Origin: Gallionella sp. UBA4737
GTDB taxonomy: Bacteria; Pseudomonadota; Gammaproteobacteria; Burkholderiales; Gallionellaceae
Assembly: GCA_002403995.1 (NCBI GenBank)
Contig: DHIV01000039.1
Coordinates: 1-19,171 of the forward strand
Direction: 5' to 3'
DNA length: 19,171 nucleotides
The notes beneath the pieces were generated by a model. It had not been told where the DNA came from. It made no database searches and saw nothing but the letters and a program-made list of their open reading frames with translations. Of this stretch, positions 1-7,046 are shown piece after piece. A program made the translations under genes and the position numbers. How positions within the stretch are numbered: the stretch's first letter is position 1; the number at the start of each line of letters is the position of its first letter.

Positions 1-549
1 TCATCGGTACCTGAAATGGTCAATTTCATTGTGGCCAAGGCATTGGCCAAGGGGGTGGAGGATCGCTATCAGAATGCCAAGGATTTTGCCGATGATTTGC
101 GCACCTGTTGCGATACGATGCCGCGTTCCGGCCAACAGCTCGATATATCAAAGGCTACAGGCGGCGGCGAAAAAAAATTGCCGGACACCATCGAAATTTC
201 CGGTGGGATGGGGGCCAGCGAGGAAGAGGGCAAATCGGCGTCTTATGCGGGATTGTCCAAAGCATTTGATTCGTCGGTCGCGACCATGAGGCTGGCTGCC
301 CTGACTGCCACCAGTGAAGATGTAGACGAGTTGTCAAAGACTTTCAACATGGGGCGCCCTAGTTCGGAATCAATCAATCAGGCTGGACGGGCAGCCTGGG
401 TCGCAGGTCCTGTATCGGCTGTCCAACCTCGCCATAGCGATGTTCAAAAACTTGCGGAACCCCCGATTCAACCACTTGGCGGGAAGTTGTGGATGATTAT
501 CATGGCACTGTTGGTGTTGTCGGGAATCATCCTGTTTTTTGCCTTCTGA
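1..549 (+). CDS. Serine/threonine protein kinase, C-terminal part (5' truncated)
   Basis: The frame is open from base 1, so the gene starts before the window; 182 codons are visible. The first residues carry the pattern that closes the C-lobe of Hanks-type kinases: a V-P motif, then KALAKGVEDRYQNAKDFADDL, i.e. the usual 'kaLaK.p.dRyq.a.ef..dL'. About 110 low-complexity linker residues follow (Gly/Ser/Ala rich), then a single hydrophobic segment of about 18 residues ending two or three residues before the stop. That layout fits a cytoplasmic kinase held to the membrane by a C-terminal helix with almost no periplasmic sensor domain. The catalytic loop and ATP site are outside the window, so activity cannot be judged. 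The next gene begins 37 bases downstream on the same strand. The family call rests on about 35 residues. Confidence 0.7.
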   Translation, partial: SSVPEMVNFIVAKALAKGVEDRYQNAKDFADDLRTCCDTMPRSGQQLDISKATGGGEKKLPDTIEISGGMGASEEEGKSASYAGLSKAFDSSVATMRLAALTATSEDVDELSKTFNMGRPSSESINQAGRAAWVAGPVSAVQPRHSDVQKLAEPPIQPLGGKLWMIIMALLVLSGIILFFAF

Positions 550-585
550 ATTATTTATCAGTTTCAGATTCCCGGCTTCAGACAT

Positions 586-1011
586 ATGCCAGGCGAGGTA
601 GTATTGCAATACTCGGTCAAGCCTTCACTACGCTTTGCCATGTCATTGCTACTGTTGCACATGATGGCCGCGGCTGTGGTGTATGCGACTGCCATACCAT
701 GGCCGGCCAGACTGGCGATGCTCATGCTGATTATTCTCAGTCTGGTTTATTATCTGGCGCGCGACGTCCTGCTGCTGCTCCGGGATTCATGGCGTGATAT
801 TTCACTCGATCAAAATAATGTGACGATTGTCACTCGGGATGGAACCAATTTCCTTGGCCAGGTTGCAAACAGGACTTTCGTCAGTCCTTATTTTGTCGTG
901 TTATGCGTGAAGCTGGAAGGGCAGCGCCTGCTGGTTTCCAGAGTGATATTTCCGGATGCGATAAGTACAGGGGCGTTTCGTGAGTTGTGCGTCCATCTTA
1001 AGTTTGCCTAG
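586..1011 (+). CDS. YgfX/CptA-like small inner-membrane protein
   Basis: This 141-residue protein has two adjacent hydrophobic helices near the N terminus (about residues 16-38 and 43-66), then a short soluble domain with a conserved-looking 'LLLRDSWRDISLD' junction and 'VTRDGTNFLGQV'. Two helices followed by a small beta-rich cytoplasmic domain is the YgfX layout. In gammaproteobacteria ygfX lies beside sdhE, and in Pseudomonas such genes lie near nadB and algU, so the position beside nadB and rpoE supports the call. E. coli YgfX/CptA was described as a toxin acting on MreB and FtsZ and is also linked to flavinylation genes; which role holds here is unknown. No sdhE is visible in the window. 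The ATG is the first in this frame after the kinase stop, and no strong Shine-Dalgarno sequence precedes it. The stop lies 23 bases from the converging nadB stop. Confidence 0.6.
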   Translation: MPGEVVLQYSVKPSLRFAMSLLLLHMMAAAVVYATAIPWPARLAMLMLIILSLVYYLARDVLLLLRDSWRDISLDQNNVTIVTRDGTNFLGQVANRTFVSPYFVVLCVKLEGQRLLVSRVIFPDAISTGAFRELCVHLKFA

Positions 1012-1034
1012 AGGAACGCATTATCCTGATTTTT

Positions 1035-2639
1035 TCATACTACGCCTTGCGGAAAAGGATTGAGGCTGAGGTTTGGAGAGAGAATGGTAGGCTGAGGATT
1101 TGCGAGTGGCTCCGGATAGTCCTTGCTGAAATGCAGACCGCGGCTTTCGTGGCGCAACAAGGCGCTTTGCACAATCAATCCAGCATTCAACACCAGATTG
1201 CGCAGTTCCAGCAGATCAGAGCTGATATGAAAATTGGTGTAATACTCGTTGATTTCGTCCTGCAGCAATTGGATGCGGTGTTGTGCACGCTGCAGGCGCT
1301 TGTTGGTGCGCACGATACCTACGTAGTCCCACATGAAATGCCGTAATTCCGCCCAGTTGTGCGAGATGACGATTTGCTCGTCTGCGTCCGTCACGCGGCT
1401 TTCATCCCAGGCGGGCAGGCTGGGAGATATTTGGCGGGGCTTGTCCAAGATGTCGCGAACTGCAGCATCCGCGAACACCAGACATTCCAGCAGCGAATTA
1501 CTGGCCAGCCGGTTGGCCCCGTGCAATCCGCTGTAAGCCGTTTCTCCCACCGCGTACAGATTTTCTACATCGGTACGTGCGTGCAGGTCAGTGACGATGC
1601 CGCCGCAGGTGTAGTGCGCTGCGGGAACCACCGGGATCGGCTCTTTGCTGATGTTGATGCCCAGAGACAGACAGCGCGCATAGATGGTCGGAAAATGTTC
1701 CTGAAGAAACTCGACTGACTGATGTGAGATATCCAGATAGACGCAATCCAGCCCGCGCTTTTTCATTTCGAAGTCTATCGCTCTGGCTACCACATCGCGA
1801 GGAGCGAGTTCTGCGCGCTCATCATAACCGGGCATGAACCTGGTTCCATCGGGCAGTTTCAGGATGCCGCCCTCGCCGCGTACCGCCTCGCTGATCAGAA
1901 AAGATTTCGCATGAGGGTGATACAAACAAGTCGGGTGGAACTGGATGAACTCCATGTTGGCGACGCGGCATCCGGCGCGCCAGGCCATTGCAATGCCATC
2001 ACCAGTCGCGGTGTCGGGGTTGGTGGTGTAGAGATAGACCTTGCCCGCCCCGCCCGTTGCCAGAATGGTGTTTTGCGCGGTGATGGTGATGACTTCATCG
2101 CTCATGCTGTTGAGCACATAAACACCGTAGCAGCGGTTATCCTGCCGCCCCAGCTTCCTGCCGGTGATCAAATCAACCGACATGAAATTCTCCAGGACTG
2201 TGATGTTCGGATGGTGCAGCACTTGCGCGGCGAGAGTTTCCTGCACGGCATGGCCGGTCGCGTCGGCCGCATGAATGATGCGCCTGCGGCTATGCCCGCC
2301 TTCGCGGGTGAGGTGATAACCCATATCGTTGGATACGTCTCTGGTAAAAGGAACGCCCTGGGCTATCAGCCAATCAATCGCGGCTTTGCCATGCTCGACA
2401 ACATAGCGGGTTGCGGCTTCATCGCACAGGCCGGCGCCGGCGGTCAAGGTATCCTGGATGTGCGCATCCAATGAGTCTTCTGAAGACAATACCGCGGCAA
2501 TACCGCCTTGTGCCCAGCCGCTTGCGCCATCCAGCAAGGATTTTTTGGTGATCAGCCCGACTTTTTGGCGTTCGGCCAGCTTGATGGCCAGTGTCAGTCC
2601 GGCCAGACCGCTGCCGATAATCAGTGTGTCAAATTGCAT
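1035..2639 (-). CDS. nadB: L-aspartate oxidase
   Basis: NadB oxidises L-aspartate to iminoaspartate with FAD, the first step of de novo NAD synthesis; NadA then makes quinolinate. The 534-residue product has the expected family length. An N-terminal dinucleotide-binding motif GSGLAG (residues 9-14) follows a beta strand, and the fumarate reductase/succinate dehydrogenase flavoprotein signatures are present: the 'GASGWAQGGIAA' segment, 'EGGHSRRRIIHAADATG', 'FIQFHPT', 'SEAVRGEGG' with its catalytic-region arginine, and 'HYTCGGI'. A helical C-terminal domain follows. A TTG codon directly precedes the ATG; I chose the ATG at 2639 because family members start M-x-F-D and a GAG-rich stretch lies just upstream. 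The gene is divergent from rpoE, as in Pseudomonas, and converges with the ygfX-like gene. Confidence 0.95.
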   Translation of the reverse strand: MQFDTLIIGSGLAGLTLAIKLAERQKVGLITKKSLLDGASGWAQGGIAAVLSSEDSLDAHIQDTLTAGAGLCDEAATRYVVEHGKAAIDWLIAQGVPFTRDVSNDMGYHLTREGGHSRRRIIHAADATGHAVQETLAAQVLHHPNITVLENFMSVDLITGRKLGRQDNRCYGVYVLNSMSDEVITITAQNTILATGGAGKVYLYTTNPDTATGDGIAMAWRAGCRVANMEFIQFHPTCLYHPHAKSFLISEAVRGEGGILKLPDGTRFMPGYDERAELAPRDVVARAIDFEMKKRGLDCVYLDISHQSVEFLQEHFPTIYARCLSLGINISKEPIPVVPAAHYTCGGIVTDLHARTDVENLYAVGETAYSGLHGANRLASNSLLECLVFADAAVRDILDKPRQISPSLPAWDESRVTDADEQIVISHNWAELRHFMWDYVGIVRTNKRLQRAQHRIQLLQDEINEYYTNFHISSDLLELRNLVLNAGLIVQSALLRHESRGLHFSKDYPEPLANPQPTILSPNLSLNPFPQGVV

Positions 2640-2673
2640 CAACTCGGGTCTCGATGTGTGGATCTGGATTGTG

Positions 2674-2679
2674 ACTATA
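2674..2679 (-). promoter_or_regulatory. Candidate -10 box for nadB
   Basis: On the minus strand this hexamer reads TATAGT, five of six matches to the sigma-70 -10 consensus, about 35 bases upstream of the nadB start. The bases 17 upstream do not resemble TTGACA, so the assignment depends on the -10 box and its position alone. Confidence 0.25.
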
Positions 2680-2725
2680 GCAGACTGATGAGGTAAGCAC
2701 TGTCTCCAGAATTGTCCTGTGATAG

Positions 2726-2755
2726 CTGACGGGAATGAGTCGGAGCGGTTATACT
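2726..2755 (+). promoter_or_regulatory. Candidate sigma-70 promoter for the rpoE operon
   Basis: CTGACG (2726-2731) and TATACT (2750-2755) are separated by 18 bases and lie about 50 bases before the rpoE start. Both resemble sigma-70 hexamers. I saw no clear GGAACTT-type sigma-E element, which would be expected if the operon is autoregulated as in E. coli and Pseudomonas; a second promoter may use a diverged motif or lie further upstream. Confidence 0.3.
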
Positions 2756-2806
2756 TGCGCCGCAGAGAAAGTCGCGCAGCTACAATAATAATTGGAATAG
2801 TCAGGG

Positions 2807-3406
2807 ATGACAGACCGGGATGTCGATCAGCAGTTGGTAGAGCGCGTTCAGCGCGGTGATAAGCACGCCTTTGATTTGCTGGTATCCAAGTACCAACGCA
2901 AGCTCGGGCGGCTCATTTCCCGCTTTGTGCGTGATCCGGCGGAGGCAGAGGATGTCACGCAGGATGCTTTTATCAAGGCTTACCGCGCTTTGCCCGGCTT
3001 CCGCGGCGAGAGCGCATTTTACACCTGGCTATACCGGATCGGCATCAATACGGCAAAGAATCACCTGTTGGCGAACAAGCGCCGTGCGCCGACCAGTACG
3101 CCGTTTGATGCAGAGGAATCTGAGGCGTTTGAGGAAGCCAGCCTGTTGCGCGAAGTAAATACGCCGGAAAATGAACTTATGAGCAAGCAGGTTGTCGGTG
3201 TGGTGCAAGCCTCTTTGCAGCAATTGCCGGAGGATTTGCGCAGCGCGTTGACCTTGCGCGAGATCGAGGGTTTGAGTTACGAGGAAATCGCCATTGTGAT
3301 GAATTGCCCGATAGGCACAGTGCGATCGAGAATTTTCAGGGCGCGTGAAGCGGTGGCGGAAAATCTGCGCCCGCTATTGGAAACCAGCAAAGGCAAGAGG
3401 TGGTAG
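2807..3406 (+). CDS. rpoE: RNA polymerase sigma factor RpoE (AlgU/sigma-E type)
   Basis: This 199-residue ECF sigma factor is typical of the RpoE/AlgU family. Region 2 covers about residues 20-90, with the core-binding 'FVRDPAEAEDVTQDAFIKAYRALPGFRGES' section and the -10 recognising 'AFYTWLYRIGINTAKNHL'. A linker rich in Glu (about 95-125) leads to region 4 (about 130-185), whose helix-turn-helix reads LREIEGLSYEEIA then GTVRSRIFRAREA. The protein directs transcription of envelope-stress genes when released from its anti-sigma factor. rseA follows directly, with the rseA Shine-Dalgarno sequence overlapping the last rpoE codons, so sigma and anti-sigma are probably made in a coupled ratio. The ATG start gives the normal N terminus 'MTDRDVDQQLVERVQRGD'. 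The divergent neighbour is nadB, as in Pseudomonas. Confidence 0.96.
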   Translation: MTDRDVDQQLVERVQRGDKHAFDLLVSKYQRKLGRLISRFVRDPAEAEDVTQDAFIKAYRALPGFRGESAFYTWLYRIGINTAKNHLLANKRRAPTSTPFDAEESEAFEEASLLREVNTPENELMSKQVVGVVQASLQQLPEDLRSALTLREIEGLSYEEIAIVMNCPIGTVRSRIFRAREAVAENLRPLLETSKGKRW

Positions 3407-3408
3407 GC

Positions 3409-3945
3409 ATGAGACAGAAGATTTCAGTATTGATGGACGGTGAATTGTTCGAGGATGAAGCGGAAAGCTTGCTCGACCATATCAAAAGAGGTTCTGATGT
3501 TCACAAGGATTGGGAGGTTTATCATTTGATCGGAGATGTGCTGCGCCAACCTGAATACATACCCTGCGGTTTGAGCGCTAAAGTGCGCGATCGTTTGCAG
3601 GATGAACCTACCGTGTTGGCTCCGCGTCGGCATGCGGTAAAGCAGAAGATGCTCACGTTTGCCTTGTCGGCGACGGCTTCGCTGTCGGCGGTTGGCGTGG
3701 TGGCCTGGATGGCGTTGCAGATCAGTCCAGAGCTGGCTCCGCAAATGGCGATGCAACAAAGTGCATTACGCCCGGTCAGCATGCAAATCCAGCCCAACTC
3801 CAATGATTATTTGATTGCGCATCAGGAATTTTCTCCCAGCACGGATATCGGCGGCAGCGCATCTTACATCCGAACGGTTTCCTACGGTCGCGATGGCGAT
3901 CCCGCGATAAACAACCAAATCCAAAATAGCCCCAATGAAAAATAA
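3409..3945 (+). CDS. rseA: Sigma-E anti-sigma factor RseA (MucA-like)
   Basis: RseA binds sigma-E on the cytoplasmic side of the inner membrane and holds it inactive until regulated proteolysis. The N terminus shows the family's 'ISVLMDGELFEDEAESLL' sigma-binding helix and 'WEVYHLIGDVLR' (about residues 5-46). One membrane helix spans about residues 81-104, and a periplasmic tail of about 74 residues includes 'YLIAHQEFSPST' and 'YIRTVSY', recurrent in betaproteobacterial RseA and probably part of the RseB-binding face. An in-frame GTG exists at 3400, but AGAGGTGG at 3395-3402 is a good ribosome site six bases before the ATG at 3409, so 178 residues is preferred. It starts two bases after the rpoE stop. 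The periplasmic protease that would cut it first (DegS or AlgW type) is not in this window. Confidence 0.9.
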   Translation: MRQKISVLMDGELFEDEAESLLDHIKRGSDVHKDWEVYHLIGDVLRQPEYIPCGLSAKVRDRLQDEPTVLAPRRHAVKQKMLTFALSATASLSAVGVVAWMALQISPELAPQMAMQQSALRPVSMQIQPNSNDYLIAHQEFSPSTDIGGSASYIRTVSYGRDGDPAINNQIQNSPNEK

Positions 3946-3963
3946 TACTGGGAAAGATTAGCG

Positions 3964-4926
3964 ATGAGGCTGCACATAGTATTTTGCGGGCTGTTGCTGA
4001 ATGCCGCTACCTGCGCCCATGCAGACCAGACACCGGCGGATTGGCTTGAGACCACTGCCTTTGCAGGCCATAAGACCGATTACAGCGGGGTATTCGTTTA
4101 TCAATATGATAATCGTGTCGAGACGTCGAACATCATCCACGTTACTGAAGCCAGCGGCGAATATGAGAAGCTGGAGAGTCTGGACGGCCCCCAGCGCGAA
4201 ATCATTCGCCATGATGGACAACTTTGGAGCTATATCAACCACAAAATGGTGCAGGTCGGCAACCAGCACGAGCGCAACAGCTTCCCGTCTTTGTCACCCG
4301 AGCAGTTGTCCGCATTGAGCGCGAACTATCAGGCCAGACTGCTGGGGGTAGAACGGGTGGCGGGTTACAACGCTCAAGTCATCCTGTTTCAGCCCAAAGA
4401 CAATTTGCGCTACACGCATAAAATATGGGTGCACACCGATTCGGGGTTGCTGTTGAAGGCTGCCGTGTTGGGCGACAAGAACAAAGTAGCTGAACAATAT
4501 GCGTTTACCCAGTTGCAAATCGGCGGGAAAATCGATCGGTCCTGGGTTAAAGATTGTGACGCCTTGGGTGCGCATGGCAAGGTGACGATAAGGGAAACAA
4601 CTGATGACGGTATCACTCCCACAAACAGCGGCTGGGTGGCAGATATGCTGCCATCAGGATTCAAGAAGACGATGGAGATTCAGCGCCGCATGCATGGCAA
4701 ACATGCCCCGGTGACACAAATAGTGTATTCCGACGGGTTGAGCGCGATTTCCATATTCATCGAGCCGAACGATGATGATGAGGATGATGTGGACGGATTG
4801 TCCAGCCGCGGCGCGGTGAATCTTTATCACAAGGTGTTGGACCAGAGCCTGATTACCGTGGTCGGAGAGGTTCCGCCGCGCACGGTGATGCAGGTGCTCG
4901 ACTCGGTACGTTACAACGGCAAGTGA
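3964..4926 (+). CDS. mucB: Periplasmic sigma-E regulator RseB/MucB
   Basis: MucB/RseB binds the periplasmic part of RseA and shields it from the first protease; misplaced lipopolysaccharide or lipoprotein signals release it. The product has 320 residues, close to the family's usual size. A short signal peptide (about residues 1-20, cleavage probably after the Ala in 'TCAHA') precedes a large N-terminal domain with the typical 'Y.GVFVYQ....ETS.I.H' and 'RIIRHDGQ'-like sections. This domain resembles LolA/LolB lipoprotein-binding folds. A smaller C-terminal domain begins near residue 215 ('GWVADMLPSGFKK'). Residues 269-277 are an unusually acidic run (N then mostly D/E). A GGGAAAG-like ribosome site precedes the ATG. 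rseC starts two bases after its stop. Confidence 0.92.
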   Translation: MRLHIVFCGLLLNAATCAHADQTPADWLETTAFAGHKTDYSGVFVYQYDNRVETSNIIHVTEASGEYEKLESLDGPQREIIRHDGQLWSYINHKMVQVGNQHERNSFPSLSPEQLSALSANYQARLLGVERVAGYNAQVILFQPKDNLRYTHKIWVHTDSGLLLKAAVLGDKNKVAEQYAFTQLQIGGKIDRSWVKDCDALGAHGKVTIRETTDDGITPTNSGWVADMLPSGFKKTMEIQRRMHGKHAPVTQIVYSDGLSAISIFIEPNDDDEDDVDGLSSRGAVNLYHKVLDQSLITVVGEVPPRTVMQVLDSVRYNGK

Positions 4927-4928
4927 AG

Positions 4929-5384
4929 ATGCTGGAGACTCGCGCCATCATTGTGCAGGTTGAAGGACAATATGCTCTTGTTCAGGCCAGTCAGGCCAAT
5001 GGTTGTGAACAATGCAAAGGCAAGGGTTGCGGGGCGGGCAAGCTGTCCCAGTTGTTTTGCAGCAAACCTCGCCAATTCCAGGCAGATAATCCAATCAATG
5101 CCGGCGTGGGCGACGAGGTCGTCGTATCGGTCGCCGAAGGCGCGATATTGCGCGGGATAGGTCTGGTTTATCTGTTGCCATTGCTGCTGTTGGTAATGGG
5201 TGCAATGCTGGGAAGTGCCTGGGCTGGGCAGTCCCCCGAACAGCATGACGGATATGCCGCTGCGGGCGCTTTGTTAGGCTTGGCTGCCGGCTTCATCGCG
5301 GTAAAATGGATTTCATTGAGGCAGGCTAAAAATCACATACAGCCCTGCATTGCACGGTCATGGCGTGAAGAGCAGGGGGAATAA
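4929..5384 (+). CDS. rseC: SoxR-reducing system protein RseC/MucC
   Basis: RseC is an inner-membrane protein that modulates sigma-E activity and, in E. coli, acts with the Rsx complex to keep SoxR reduced. From the ATG the product has 151 residues. The N-terminal domain opens with 'MLETRAIIVQVEG', the family's usual start, and carries cysteines C26, C29, C34 and C44 in the expected redox or metal-binding arrangement. Two membrane helices follow (about 74-97 and 107-127) with a short loop and a basic tail. A GTG at 4923 overlapping the mucB stop is also in frame; the ATG was chosen because it gives the conserved M-[IL]-E-T start. It is the last gene of the rpoE-rseA-mucB-rseC group before a 151-base spacer. 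Confidence 0.88.
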   Translation: MLETRAIIVQVEGQYALVQASQANGCEQCKGKGCGAGKLSQLFCSKPRQFQADNPINAGVGDEVVVSVAEGAILRGIGLVYLLPLLLLVMGAMLGSAWAGQSPEQHDGYAAAGALLGLAAGFIAVKWISLRQAKNHIQPCIARSWREEQGE

Positions 5385-5388
5385 GACG

Positions 5389-5473
5389 CAAGGTTCACAC
5401 CCGCAAGGGGTGGGCCGTGCGGTTCCCGTAGCTAAAGCTACGACCGCTACGCTCAGGCGAAAGGAAAACCTTG
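5389..5473. repeat. Nested inverted-repeat element between rseC and mucD
   Basis: Three stems are visible. An outer stem pairs CAAGGTT (5389-5395) with AACCTTG (5467-5473). Inside it, CACCC (5398-5402) pairs with GGGTG (5408-5412) over a five-base loop. A long hairpin pairs GCGGT (5419-5423) with ACCGC (5443-5447) and CGTAGC (5427-5432) with GCTACG (5437-5442) around the loop TAAA, leaving a three-base bulge. A T-rich stretch (about 5478-5489) follows the outer stem. The shape is a closed multi-branch fold. It may be a transcript-processing or termination signal after rseC, a leader element for mucD, or a dispersed intergenic repeat; I do not recognise the family. Confidence 0.55.
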
Positions 5474-5535
5474 GACCTTATTTTATTTTGCCGCTTGGGT
5501 GAGTTGTTGATTCATTTATTATTGGGGAGAAATAC

Positions 5536-6930
5536 ATGCCGAAAAAATTCGCGAGTCTGCTGGTTCTGCTGATCGGGGTGATTTGCAGCACATCAGCGCA
5601 GACCAAGGAATTGCCCGACTTCACCGATCTGGTGGAAAAGCAGGGTGCGGCGGTAGTCAATATCAGCACGACGCAGATCATTCAGGGTATGCAGGGAATC
5701 CCCAATATTCCTGAGGACGATCCGTTCTACGAATTCTTCAAGCGCTTTGCGCCGCAAATTCCGCGCGAGCAGGAGTCACAATCGCTCGGATCGGGGTTTA
5801 TCCTCAGTTCCGATGGCTACATCATGACCAATGCGCATGTGGTGGATCATGCCGACAAGATTACCGTGCGCCTGACAGACAAGCGCGAGTTTCGCGCCAA
5901 GGTCATCGGTGCGGACAGGCGTACCGATGTGGCTTTGCTGAAAATTGACGCGACTGGCTTGCCGAAAATAACCGTGGGAGACCCGAACAAGCTCAAAGTG
6001 GGCGAATGGGTGGTCGCGATCGGGTCGCCATTCGGCTTTGACAACAGCGTCACTGCCGGTATTGTCAGCGCCAAGGGACGCTCCTTGCCGCAGGATAATT
6101 TCGTGCCATACATTCAGACCGATGTGGCAATCAATCCCGGCAACTCCGGCGGCCCGTTGTTCAATATGAATGAAGAGGTGGTTGGCATCAACTCGCAAAT
6201 CTATACCCGCTCCGGCGGCTCGATGGGCCTTTCATTTGCGATACCGATCGATGTGGCGACGCAAGTGGCCGACCAATTGCGCACTACCGGCAAAGTCACG
6301 CGCGGGCGTATCGGTGTGACGATACAGGAATTGACCCGCGAGTTGGCTGAATCATTTGGCTTGAGCAAGCCTAACGGGGCGCTGGTCAGCAATGTGGAAA
6401 AGAACGCCCCGGCCGACAAGGCTGGCATCGAGGTAAGCGATGTGATTCTCAAATTCGACGGCAAGCCGGTGAATAATTCCAGCGATTTGCCGCGCATGGT
6501 TGCGGCAGTCAAGCCGGGCACCAAGGCGGTGATCGAGTTGTGGCGCAAGGGCAAGTCCAAACTGGTCACTGTCGAGGTCGCTGAAATGCCTGAAGATGGC
6601 CTGCTTGCGCACTCGGCCAAACAACCTTCCGATAAGGCAGGAGAGATGATTGCGCGGCTGGGCATTGCCGTAAGTGAATTGAGCGCCGACCAGCTCCAGG
6701 AACTGCAAGTCAGCGGCGGCTTGCTGGTGGAAGATGTCAAGGGTTCCGCTGCGCGGGCCGCCGGATTGCACCCGGGCGATGTGCTGCTATCCATCGGCAA
6801 TGTGCCGATTCGTTCGTTGGCTCAGTTGAACGAAATGCTCAAGCAGGTTCCCAACGGGCGTAATGTCGCATTGTTGGTACGCAGGGGCGATAACGCCACG
6901 TATATAGCGCTCAAGCTGGACGAGAAGTAA
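5536..6930 (+). CDS. mucD: Periplasmic serine endoprotease MucD/DegP (Do family)
   Basis: This HtrA-family protease-chaperone degrades or refolds damaged periplasmic proteins. The 464-residue product has a signal peptide (about 1-21, ending 'TSA'). A trypsin-like domain carries a complete triad: H101 in 'NAHVVDHAD', D131 in 'RRTDVALL' and S204 in 'NPGNSGGP'. PDZ1 spans about residues 245-345 and PDZ2 about 370-460. The region after the signal peptide contains a Pro-rich and acidic section (about 50-80) corresponding to the LA loop. GGGGAGA at 5524-5530 is a strong ribosome site. It follows rseC in the order algU-mucA-mucB-mucC-mucD known from Pseudomonas, where MucD restrains the sigma factor by clearing inducing signals. 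Whether it shares the rpoE transcript depends on the folded element upstream. Confidence 0.95.
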   Translation: MPKKFASLLVLLIGVICSTSAQTKELPDFTDLVEKQGAAVVNISTTQIIQGMQGIPNIPEDDPFYEFFKRFAPQIPREQESQSLGSGFILSSDGYIMTNAHVVDHADKITVRLTDKREFRAKVIGADRRTDVALLKIDATGLPKITVGDPNKLKVGEWVVAIGSPFGFDNSVTAGIVSAKGRSLPQDNFVPYIQTDVAINPGNSGGPLFNMNEEVVGINSQIYTRSGGSMGLSFAIPIDVATQVADQLRTTGKVTRGRIGVTIQELTRELAESFGLSKPNGALVSNVEKNAPADKAGIEVSDVILKFDGKPVNNSSDLPRMVAAVKPGTKAVIELWRKGKSKLVTVEVAEMPEDGLLAHSAKQPSDKAGEMIARLGIAVSELSADQLQELQVSGGLLVEDVKGSAARAAGLHPGDVLLSIGNVPIRSLAQLNEMLKQVPNGRNVALLVRRGDNATYIALKLDEK

Positions 6931-6974
6931 TCCCGGGAAAACATAACAGCCCTGCGTGTCCTGCCTAAATCGGC

Positions 6975-6980
6975 TAAAAT
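6975..6980 (+). promoter_or_regulatory. Candidate -10 box upstream of lepA
   Basis: TAAAAT matches five of six bases of the sigma-70 -10 consensus and lies in the 116-base spacer between mucD and lepA. The expected -35 position (near 6952) reads CTGCGT, a poor match. If used, the transcript would include the hairpin at 6998-7016 as a leader. Confidence 0.25.
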
Positions 6981-6997
6981 CCGTCCCTTTGAAATTG

Positions 6998-7016
6998 GGC
7001 GCTTTGTGAAAGCGCC
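6998..7016 (+). promoter_or_regulatory. Perfect hairpin in the lepA leader
   Basis: GGCGCTTT (6998-7005) pairs fully with AAAGCGCC (7009-7016) over the three-base loop GTG, ending 30 bases before the lepA ATG. No uninterrupted T-run follows, only scattered T-rich blocks at 7026-7039, so a classical terminator for mucD is possible but not convincing. It may be a terminator-like boundary or a leader structure for lepA. Confidence 0.4.
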
Positions 7017-7046
7017 GGTTTCGACGGGATTTTCATTTTGGACTCT

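Noticed and set aside
1012..1034. AGGA/TCCT stem with a following T-run as a terminator between ygfX and nadB
   Set aside because: The stem is only four base pairs, too weak to support a terminator call.
1911..2474. 187-residue plus-strand frame inside nadB
   Set aside because: Antisense to the conserved NadB catalytic region; no family features.
2732..2756. GGAATGA followed by a possible -10 as a sigma-E promoter before rpoE
   Set aside because: The -35-like part is imperfect and the expected TC-containing -10 element is not found at 15-16 bases.
5495..5522. TTGGGT-N16-TATTAT as a promoter for mucD
   Set aside because: A start seven bases downstream would leave almost no leader and exclude the ribosome site at 5524-5530.
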